5,570 nt of DNA. Source: a bacterium (lineage in GTDB: Bacteria; Patescibacteriota; Minisyncoccia; Minisyncoccales; UBA10102). The stretch lies in the NCBI GenBank assembly GCA_030699255.1, contig JAUYJR010000045.1, forward strand, positions 1 to 5,570. Direction: 5' to 3'. Below the pieces are notes generated by a model. The model was given only the letters and a program-made list of their open reading frames with translations. It made no database searches and was not told the origin of the DNA. Both the position numbers and the translations under genes were made by a program. Positions 1-4,044 of this stretch are shown here, piece by piece. Within the stretch, counting starts at the first letter, position 1. Each line of letters begins with the position of its first letter.

Positions 1-35
1 CAGAGGGATGTGTCCTACCATTAGACGACCCGGCA
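1..35 (-). tRNA. tRNA-Gln(CTG), 5' half only, cut by window edge
   Basis: Read on the minus strand from 35 down to 1, the sequence gives a tRNA 5' half: acceptor strand TGCCGGG, T8 C9, a D-stem GTCT/GGAC closing a 7-base loop AATGGTA, A26, anticodon stem strand CATCC, then loop bases C-T-C-T-G. Counting places C-T-G at positions 34-36, the anticodon for CAG (glutamine). A U at position 1 is typical of bacterial tRNA-Gln. The window ends exactly after anticodon base 36, so the second half, including the T-arm and 3' end, cannot be seen, and integrity is assumed. It lies 7 bases after the stop of the GIY-YIG gene, and its first half is duplicated upstream at 303-438. The overall look of the D-arm also resembles tRNA-Glu, but the anticodon says Gln. 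Confidence 0.82.
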
Positions 36-40
36 ATAAT
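9..40. repeat. 32-bp direct repeat, copy A (inside the tRNA-Gln gene)
   Basis: These 32 bases recur exactly at 303-313 plus 418-438, where the copy is split by a 104-bp insert. On the minus strand the repeat covers 5 bases of leader (ATTAT) and tRNA-Gln positions 1 to about 27. It ends sharply: base 8 differs from 302, and base 41 differs from 439. The two copies lie in direct orientation and bracket the GIY-YIG gene, as expected of a target duplication or attachment-site pair. Confidence 0.9.
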
Positions 41-42
41 TC

Positions 43-291
43 TTAAACTGCTCGATCAAATATCTTTTTCAAAAATCTACGGCCGCTTGCTGTTTTTAAG
101 TATTTCTCTCGTTTCCTTGCCTCGTCAAAACTCGGAAATTCTTCTGTGTACACAATTTTCCACGGCATGTGTCGTTCGGTATAAAAATGCTTGCCGCTAT
201 TATGCTCCGCTATCCTGCGACCAATATCATTCGTTACTCCAACATAGCTTTTCTTAACAACAGAACTTTTCAGTAAGTAAACTACATACAT
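43..291 (-). CDS. small GIY-YIG domain endonuclease (UPF0213/YhbQ-like)
   Basis: The protein has 82 residues and is a stand-alone GIY-YIG nuclease domain. It begins MYVVYLLKS, the usual start of this family (the first half of the GIY-YIG motif), followed by YVG at 16-18, the conserved arginines R25/R26 in NDIGRRIAEHNSG, PWKIVY at 43-48, and the KREKYLK helix at 60-66 with the likely metal-binding glutamate E62. The domain cuts DNA in UvrC, homing endonucleases and related proteins; the exact role of the small stand-alone family is not settled. The reading frame stays open upstream to an ATG at 471, but that extension would be a translation of the GC palindromes and tRNA fragment, so the ATG at 291, which gives the family N-terminus, is preferred. 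No Shine-Dalgarno sequence precedes it. The gene fills 249 of the 262 bases between the two tRNA-Gln repeats, which suggests a self-moving cassette. It may be transcribed from the tRNA promoter at 447-475. Confidence 0.88.
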   Translation of the reverse strand: MYVVYLLKSSVVKKSYVGVTNDIGRRIAEHNSGKHFYTERHMPWKIVYTEEFPSFDEARKREKYLKTASGRRFLKKIFDRAV

Positions 292-302
292 AGCTAGTTT
301 GT

Positions 303-438
303 TGTGTCCTACCCGCCTCGACTCGCCTGAAAGCTCGTCGGGCGAGGCGGGCCCGCCTAGACTCGCCTGACTCGCCTCGATTCGGCGAAACGGGCTGCTC
401 GTCGGGCGAGGCGGGCCATTAGACGACCCGGCAATAAT
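303..438 (-). pseudogene. tRNA-Gln 5' fragment, copy B of the 32-bp repeat, interrupted
   Basis: Minus-strand bases 438-418 followed by 313-303 reproduce the 32-bp leader and 5' half of tRNA-Gln found at 9-40 without a mismatch. A 104-bp GC-rich insert splits the copy in the D-loop, just after TAATGG. The match stops after TAGGACACA, early in the anticodon stem, and no anticodon loop, T-arm or 3' acceptor strand follows before the GIY-YIG gene. It therefore cannot make a tRNA. It sits next to the promoter-like sequence at 447-475, so it may mark the original 5' end of the tRNA-Gln gene, with the working copy displaced to 1-35. Confidence 0.85.
314..417. repeat. 104-bp GC-rich double palindrome inserted in the tRNA fragment
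   Basis: The insert is built from two adjoining units, 312-351 (40 bp) and 352-415 (64 bp). Both begin CCCGCCT and end AGGCGGG, so each can fold into a hairpin; the 9-bp arms of unit one (312-320 with 343-351) match perfectly. Both units share their first 19 bases (one mismatch) and last 19 bases (exact). Unit two carries 26 extra central bases where unit one has only AA, so unit one looks like an internal-deletion form. A 21-bp stretch at 333-353 recurs exactly at 397-417. The boundaries share a CC dinucleotide with the interrupted tRNA repeat, which means a 2-bp target duplication or junction ambiguity. It has no coding capacity of its own and resembles REP or MITE-type palindromic repeats. 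Confidence 0.85.
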
Positions 439-446
439 ACCCTTGT

Positions 447-475
447 GTTGTATCACATACCCTCTCTCCAATCAA
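447..475 (-). promoter_or_regulatory. probable promoter of the tRNA-Gln/GIY-YIG segment
   Basis: On the minus strand, TTGATT (475-470) is followed after 17 bases by TACAAC (452-447), with TG one base ahead of the -10 box (TGATACAAC, an extended -10). Each hexamer matches the consensus at 4 of 6 positions. It lies between the ftsX stop and the tRNA fragment, 13 bases before tRNA position 1, which fits a tRNA promoter. It would now read through the broken fragment and the GIY-YIG gene before reaching the intact tRNA-Gln copy. Confidence 0.5.
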
Positions 476-495
476 CATCCCAAAAACGCTCCACA

Positions 496-1410
496 CTAAA
501 CTTTTAGGTGCTTGTGAATGGCAATGGTGCTTGAAAGCACTCCCACCCCAATACCCACCGCAAGTTGCCAGAAAAGAATAGGAAAGAGGTAAGCTGAAAC
601 AAATCGGAACAGAGAAAAGTTGGGAATAAATGCCTCAACCCACGGCCTAAAAGAAACAAGGGAAAGGGCAAGAAGAACAGAAGCAATAAGTACGGCAGAA
701 ACTCCAATAACGGCTCCCTGCACAATAAACGGCCCCCGAATAAACCAGTTTGAAGCTCCCACAAGCCGCATAATCTCAATCTCTTCTCTAGCGTGATAAA
801 TAGTGAGCCTAATGGTGTTGAAAACCACCAAAACCGCAATTGCCGCAAGCGCAATACTCGCCAATAGCACACCTGTATGAATACTAGCTATCAAGGCAGA
901 TAACCGCTGAATAACAGGGGCTCTGTCTCGATAGTCCACTGCCTGAATAGCCGAGGCAAACGGGCTTGACTCCAGAAATGAAGAAATGTCTTGATACTGA
1001 CCTGTCTCCCACGCTCTAATATTTATTGAAGCTAAAAGAGGATTATACCCAATCGCTTCGAGAGACTCTATCACAACCAAGTCATCTTTTCTTGATTCCT
1101 CAAAACGCTTCAGAGCCTCTTCTTTTGATACGTATGTTACTTCTCTCACCTCGGGAATTGAGAGAACTTCCTGACGAATATTCAGCATCTCTTCTTCTAG
1201 TACCCCTTCCTTAAAATAGGCACTTACGTCCACGCTCTCTTCTAGCCTCTCTACCAGGAGTTTGCTCATACCCTGAAAGAGCACAAGCGAAGAAGCCATG
1301 GAAATAGCAATCACCATAATAACAAGAGCGGCTCCCGAAGAACTCCGGTCACGCGCCAGGCGCTCCAGCCCCAATCTCCATATACGCTTGCATGAAACAA
1401 TAAAAGGCAT
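496..1410 (-). CDS. ftsX: cell division protein FtsX (ABC permease-like)
   Basis: The protein has 304 residues, a usual FtsX length. FtsX is the membrane half of the FtsEX complex, which in other bacteria couples ATP hydrolysis to activation of peptidoglycan hydrolases at the division site. Four membrane spans are visible: about 25-47, 176-198, 228-252 and 274-296. An outer domain of about 125 residues (50-175, with VSAYFKEGV and VTYVSKEEALKRFEE) lies between spans one and two, as in the family. After span two comes the conserved stretch AREEIEIMRLVGASNWFIRG (207-226), which contacts the ATPase. The ATG at 1410 lies 3 bases after the ftsE stop, so the two are translated as a pair, although no Shine-Dalgarno is evident. 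No hydrolase gene (EnvC- or CwlO-like) follows, so the partner must be elsewhere. It is the last gene of the prfB-ftsE-ftsX run. Confidence 0.95.
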   Translation of the reverse strand: MPFIVSCKRIWRLGLERLARDRSSSGAALVIMVIAISMASSLVLFQGMSKLLVERLEESVDVSAYFKEGVLEEEMLNIRQEVLSIPEVREVTYVSKEEALKRFEESRKDDLVVIESLEAIGYNPLLASINIRAWETGQYQDISSFLESSPFASAIQAVDYRDRAPVIQRLSALIASIHTGVLLASIALAAIAVLVVFNTIRLTIYHAREEIEIMRLVGASNWFIRGPFIVQGAVIGVSAVLIASVLLALSLVSFRPWVEAFIPNFSLFRFVSAYLFPILFWQLAVGIGVGVLSSTIAIHKHLKV

Positions 1411-1413
1411 AGG

Positions 1414-2094
1414 TTAAATGATAAATCTTCCTCGTTCTTCGTCCCGGATCAGGAGCCCATTCTCCAGCGTTATAACACGCCTTCCCAAACGATTAATAAT
1501 TTCTTTATTATGCGTTGCGAGAACCACCGTGGTTCCTAAACTATTTACCTTACCAAGCAAACGGATAATGTCTCTGGTATGGTAGGGGTCCAGATTACCG
1601 GTTGGCTCATCCGCAATAATGACTTTTGGACGATGAATAAGAGCTCTCGCAATTGCCACGCGCTGCTTCTCCCCTCCGGAAAGCTGAATGGGAAAATGAT
1701 TTGCCCGATCCGTTAACCCCACAATTTTTAAAGCCTCTGTTACCTCTCGCCCAATGTTCTCATCCGGAACGCCTATCATCTCCATTACATATGCCACATT
1801 CCCATATGCGGTCTTTGTTGGCAAGAGCTTGTAATCCTGAAAGATAACTCCAATCTTTTGGCGAAACTCCGGAAGATTGGAGTCTTGAATCTGCGCAATA
1901 CTGCCTCCTTCAAAAAGAATAGCTCCCTCGCTTGGTTCTTCTTCCCGCAATAAGAGTTTGAGAAGTGTTGTCTTGCCAGCTCCCGACTTACCAACCAAAG
2001 AGAGAAACTCCCCGTCTTGAATAGCAAATGAAATATCGCTGAGGGCAATACTGCCATCCGGATACTGTTTTGAAACGTTTTGAAATCTAATCAT
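1414..2094 (-). CDS. ftsE: cell division ATP-binding protein FtsE
   Basis: The 226 residues form a complete ABC ATPase domain of normal FtsE length. Walker A is GKSGAGKT at 35-42, the Q-loop glutamine is Q86 (IGVIFQDYKLLP), the signature is LSGGEKQR at 138-145, Walker B is VIIADEP at 158-164 with catalytic E163, the D-loop is GNLD at 166-169, and the switch histidine is H195 (ATHNKEI). Every catalytic residue is present, so it should be active. FtsE sits on the inner face of the membrane bound to FtsX, whose gene follows after 3 bases. The ATG at 2094 overlaps the prfB stop by 8 bases (ATGATTAG), which implies coupled translation. FtsE is very similar to other small ABC ATPases such as LolD, but the adjacent ftsX settles the name. 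Confidence 0.96.
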   Translation of the reverse strand: MIRFQNVSKQYPDGSIALSDISFAIQDGEFLSLVGKSGAGKTTLLKLLLREEEPSEGAILFEGGSIAQIQDSNLPEFRQKIGVIFQDYKLLPTKTAYGNVAYVMEMIGVPDENIGREVTEALKIVGLTDRANHFPIQLSGGEKQRVAIARALIHRPKVIIADEPTGNLDPYHTRDIIRLLGKVNSLGTTVVLATHNKEIINRLGRRVITLENGLLIRDEERGRFII

Positions 2095-3176
2095 GCGTTG
2101 GAGCAGTTTCTATAAATTCATCAAGATTTCCTTCAAGTACGTGTTCCGGTTGAGAGGTTTCCGTGCCGGTCCGATGATCTTTTACCATCTTGTACGGATG
2201 TAATACGTAGGATCTGATCTGACTCCCCCACTCAATGGCAGACTGCTTTCCTTTTATCTGAGCAAGCTCCTTCTGCTTTTCAAGCTCCCGCATCTGTGTA
2301 AGTTTGGAAACAATAACATCAAGAGCCTTCTCCCTGTTCTGTTGCTGTGTTCTTGAGTGTTGGGATTCAGCTACAAGACCGGTGGGAATATGAGTTATGC
2401 GAACAGCCGTTTCTCGCTTGTTTACGTTCTGCCCTCCGGGACCAGACGATCGGGTAAATTCAATCCGAAGATCTTCGGGACGAATCTCAATCTCCTTCTC
2501 TTCTTGAGCTTTAAGACGGGGAATAACATCCACCGAGGCAAATGAAGTATGCCTAAGAGATTGGGAAGAAAAGGGAGAAATGCGAACTAGCCGGTGAACT
2601 CCCGTCTCTTTTTTAAGAAGCCCGTATACAAAAGAACCTTCAATATCCAGTACCGCTTGCTTAATTCCCGCCCTACCCTCGGCTCCTGACTCTCCGTATG
2701 ATTCGTGAATTCTTATTGCCCTCCACCCCTTTTTCTCACAATACCGTTCATACATGCGAAAGAGCATGGCGGCCCAATCCTGCGCGTCTTTTCCTCCGGC
2801 TCCTGCCGTGATAGTTAGTGTTGCTCCCTTCTTGTCATGGGGACCCGAAAGGAATGTTTGCCTTTCAGCTTTCGCAATCGCCTGCTCAAGAACAACTGCC
2901 TGCGCCTCCAAATCATCTTCTAAGGTAGCAAGGCCCTCAAGCTCTTGAAGGTCTCGCAGATCCGTCTTCATACTCTTTAGCCCCTGCACATCTTCTTTAC
3001 TATCAGCTAATTCTTTGCTGAGAGAAGAAGCCTTTTCATGGTCTTCCCAAATACCGGGATCTTCCAATTCTTGTTCAATATGCTTGATTCGCGCTTCTTT
3101 CTGAGGAACCTCAAAGACAGTCCTCCAAACGCTGGAGGCGGTTACGCAAATCTTCAATTCTCTCTTTCATTTCCAT
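2087..3176 (-). CDS. prfB: peptide chain release factor 2 (programmed +1 frameshift)
   Basis: RF2 recognises UGA and UAA stop codons and releases the finished protein. The gene lies in two frames. A first frame of 21 codons starts at ATG 3176 (MEMKERIEDL...), ends CTT then TGA (3113-3111), and a second frame continues from GAG at 3112 (EVPQKEARIK...) to TAG at 2087. A +1 shift at CTT joins them into about 362 residues, the normal RF2 length. With that numbering the stop-codon-reading SPF is at 200-202 (RISPFSSQSLRHTSF), and the catalytic GGQ is at 247-249 (SSGPGGQNVNK), very close to their places in E. coli RF2. SPF marks RF2; RF1 would have a PxT motif. The N-terminal 21 residues are predicted helix, as expected for domain 1. 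ATG at 3170 is an alternative start. The second frame also has an apparent upstream start (ATG 3157), but its first 15 residues are not RF2-like. ftsE overlaps its end by 8 bases. Confidence 0.95.
3110..3128 (-). promoter_or_regulatory. prfB autoregulatory frameshift site
   Basis: On the minus strand the site reads TTGGAGGACTGTCTTTGAG. It has the known parts of the RF2 frameshift signal: a slippery CTT codon, an in-frame TGA directly after it, and an internal Shine-Dalgarno-like GGAGG upstream. When RF2 is scarce, the ribosome pauses at TGA and slips forward one base to make more RF2. Two details differ from E. coli: the base after TGA is G rather than C, and GGAGG is 5 bases from CTT rather than 3. 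Confidence 0.92.
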
Positions 3177-3182
3177 ACGCGC

Positions 3183-3210
3183 ATTGTACTCTTTTAGAGA
3201 GAAAAATCAA
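3183..3210 (-). promoter_or_regulatory. probable promoter of prfB-ftsE-ftsX
   Basis: On the minus strand, TTGATT (3210-3205) is followed after 16 bases by TACAAT (3188-3183), a 5-of-6 match to the -10 consensus. It lies in the short gap between tRNA-Thr and prfB. A start site about 7 bases beyond the -10 box would fall at 3176, the A of the prfB ATG, which would make a leaderless message. The same TTGATT hexamer is used in the candidate promoter at 447-475. Confidence 0.55.
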
Positions 3211-3221
3211 CACAAGGATAG

Positions 3222-3292
3222 AGCCTCTTGCCAGAATCGAACTGGCGTCTGCGGTTTACGAAACCGCTGCTTTACCACTAAGCTAAAGAGGC
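3222..3292 (-). tRNA. tRNA-Thr(CGT)
   Basis: The 71-base minus-strand sequence folds into a full cloverleaf. The acceptor GCCTCTT pairs with AAGAGGC, the D-arm is GCTT/AAGC around AGTGGTA, and the anticodon stem GCGGT/ACCGC encloses the loop TTCGTAA. The variable loop is AGAC, and the T-arm GCCAG/CTGGC encloses TTCGATT. The anticodon CGT reads ACG (threonine). The discriminator base is T, and the next bases are CTA, so CCA must be added by enzyme. It lies downstream of tRNA-Gly, separated by a duplicated spacer, and upstream of the prfB promoter. Confidence 0.96.
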
Positions 3293-3334
3293 GGGTGCAT
3301 TGAAGAATTTTGTAAGACAACACCCTGAGCGGGG
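3292..3334. repeat. 43-bp imperfect direct repeat, copy 1
   Basis: This stretch matches 3404-3446 with four internal differences plus one at the last base, starting CGGGTGCATTGAAG in both. It runs from the first base of tRNA-Thr to a vestige of the tRNA-Gly 3' acceptor strand (GAGCGGGG here against GAGCGGGTG in the real gene). It therefore looks like a duplicate of the tRNA-Gly to tRNA-Thr spacer. Confidence 0.85.
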
Positions 3335-3403
3335 TCGGAGTAAACTGCTTTACTCCGACGGGCGTTTTAGGCGAAGCTCCCGCAAAGCCGTTAAGAAACG
3401 CCC
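3334..3403. repeat. two-hairpin palindromic insert between tRNA genes
   Basis: Two inverted repeats stand side by side. The first pairs 3334-3344 (GTCGGAGTAAA) with 3349-3359 without a mismatch around a 4-base loop CTGC. The second pairs 3360-3367 (GGGCGTTT) with 3396-3403 and has a weaker inner GGC/GCC pairing. No reading frame or tRNA fits here. The block separates the two copies of a 43-bp direct repeat. The first hairpin has no T-run on the minus-strand exit side, so it is more likely a mobile palindrome or processing structure than a terminator. Confidence 0.8.
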
Positions 3404-3446
3404 CGGGTGCATTGAAGCATCTTGCAAGACAACGCCCTGAGCGGGT
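3404..3446. repeat. 43-bp imperfect direct repeat, copy 2
   Basis: This is the partner of 3292-3334. Its high-coordinate end overlaps the genuine 3' acceptor strand and discriminator of tRNA-Gly (3440-3446), so this copy is in its original place next to tRNA-Gly, while copy 1 is in its original place next to tRNA-Thr. The repeat plus insert unit is 112 bp long. Confidence 0.85.
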
Positions 3447-3511
3447 GAGGGGAATCGAACCCCCCTCTCAACCTTGGGAAGGTTGCATAATAGCCACTAT
3501 ACGACACCCGC
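3440..3511 (-). tRNA. tRNA-Gly(CCC)
   Basis: The 72-base minus-strand sequence folds as a tRNA. The acceptor GCGGGTG pairs perfectly with CACCCGC, and the D-arm starts GTAT with a weak, partly wobble stem. The anticodon stem CAACC/GGTTG encloses TTCCCAA, the variable loop is AGAG, and the T-arm GGGGG/CCCCT encloses TTCGATT. The anticodon CCC reads GGG (glycine), and the discriminator T suits tRNA-Gly. CCA is not encoded (TCAGG follows). Its first base comes one base after the stop codon of the FtsB-like gene, so both very probably share a transcript that needs RNase P cleavage directly at the end of the message. Confidence 0.95.
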
Positions 3512-3512
3512 A

Positions 3513-3899
3513 CTACCACGTGAATGGGTTCCACCACACCCTCTGCACATCTTCTTCCTCCTGCTTTTCCGTCTCAATCGGATCTGGAGGGAGAATTGTA
3601 ACAACCTCTTCTCCTTCTTTTTTGTAAATGCCCTGCTCTCGAAGAATTCTTTCCATATACTCTTCACTACCACGCTCTTGAGCAACCCGTTCCATCTCCT
3701 TTCTGCTTGCTTCCATACCATTCAACTCCTCTTGAAGGCGCCCGGCTTCTTGTTCCAAAACGGAGCGCTTCTGCATCATGACAATATTTTGAAAGAACAG
3801 GAGTCCTACCGCTCCGGCAATAACGAGCACAACAATTCCCAATGTCAAAGTATCGTTTCCCTTCTTTTTTTTGCGTATCGCAAATATTTTTGCTACCAT
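3513..3899 (-). CDS. FtsB/DivIC-family septum formation initiator
   Basis: The protein has 128 residues with the layout of the FtsB/DivIC family. It has a short basic cytoplasmic N-terminus (RKKKKGND, 9-16), one membrane span at about 18-37, and an outer heptad-rich coiled coil at about 42-75 (MQKRSVLEQEAGRLQEELN). The family's C-terminal block follows (EEYMERILREQGIYKKEGE, 79-97, then VVTILPP). These proteins bind FtsL and FtsQ/DivIB in the divisome and help activate septal wall synthesis. The tail 107-128 is acidic and ends WWNPFTW, which I do not recognise as conserved. The ATG at 3899 is chosen because it gives the normal N-terminus; the only upstream AGGAA is about 10 bases away. FtsB and DivIC cannot be told apart here, so no symbol is given. 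It stops one base before tRNA-Gly. Confidence 0.85.
   Translation of the reverse strand: MVAKIFAIRKKKKGNDTLTLGIVVLVIAGAVGLLFFQNIVMMQKRSVLEQEAGRLQEELNGMEASRKEMERVAQERGSEEYMERILREQGIYKKEGEEVVTILPPDPIETEKQEEEDVQRVWWNPFTW
3871..3899 (+). promoter_or_regulatory. weak candidate promoter of the small membrane peptide gene
   Basis: TTGCGT (3871-3876) and TACCAT (3894-3899) are 17 bases apart, with TG one base before the -10 box. The -35 match is poor (3 of 6). It lies inside the start of the divergent FtsB-like gene, which is the only place available since the two start codons are 15 bases apart. A start near 3906 would leave only about 9 bases of leader. Confidence 0.25.
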
Positions 3900-3914
3900 A
3901 CAGCAGGTATTCCT

Positions 3915-4013
3915 ATGTCCAAAAAGACCTTACGCACAATTTCAATTGTTATTGCAACGCTCATTATTTTGAGCATGACACTATTCCTTGTTGCTCCGTA
4001 CGGCGCATTGTAG
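3915..4013 (+). CDS. 32-residue single-span membrane peptide, function unknown
   Basis: The peptide runs MSKKTLRTISIVIATLII to a final PYGAL. It has a short basic start (KK, R at 3-7), one hydrophobic span at about 8-27, and a short outside tail, so it is probably inserted in the membrane with a cytoplasmic N-terminus. An AGG (3905-3907, in AGCAGG) sits 7 bases before the ATG at the right spacing for a ribosome binding site, better than any other gene here. It is the only plus-strand gene, divergent from the FtsB-like gene (15 bases between start codons) and convergent with lepA (31 bases between stops). It would otherwise be a 145-base gap between the FtsB-like gene and lepA. I recall similar tiny peptides from other Patescibacteria, but cannot confirm that here. 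It could be a chance reading frame, though its composition and start signal argue for a real gene. Confidence 0.6.
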   Translation: MSKKTLRTISIVIATLIILSMTLFLVAPYGAL

Positions 4014-4044
4014 CCCTGTTTTTCCGTTTTTGCAATCCGCCCCC

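Noticed and set aside
312..417. CRISPR array from the repeated GC units
   Set aside because: There are only two adjoining units with no spacers and differing lengths; they are palindromic elements.
292..471. N-terminal 60-residue extension of the GIY-YIG frame (ATG at 471)
   Set aside because: It translates the GC palindromes and the tRNA fragment, and the family's normal start is the ATG at 291. The open frame is a by-product of the insert's length and composition.
504..1214. Plus- and minus-strand frames overlapping ftsX in other phases
   Set aside because: They are shadows with biased composition and no domain, and ftsX explains the region.
3113..3157. ATG 3157 as the start of prfB
   Set aside because: The first 15 residues from it do not resemble RF2, whereas the other frame plus the CTT-TGA shift gives a normal helix and normal length.
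3334..3403. Riboswitch or attenuator upstream of tRNA-Thr/prfB
   Set aside because: It holds only simple hairpins between tRNA genes and matches no riboswitch layout I know. It is flanked by a direct repeat, which fits an insertion better.
3474..4013. Long plus-strand frame across the FtsB-like gene
   Set aside because: Most of it is antisense to a clear gene and to tRNA-Gly. Only the last 32 codons, which have their own ATG and AGG, look genuine.
3996..4032. Terminator at the perfect palindrome CCGTACGG and the T-runs after the small peptide gene
   Set aside because: The palindrome has no loop and is separated from the T-runs by more than 10 bases, so no proper intrinsic terminator hairpin can be drawn.
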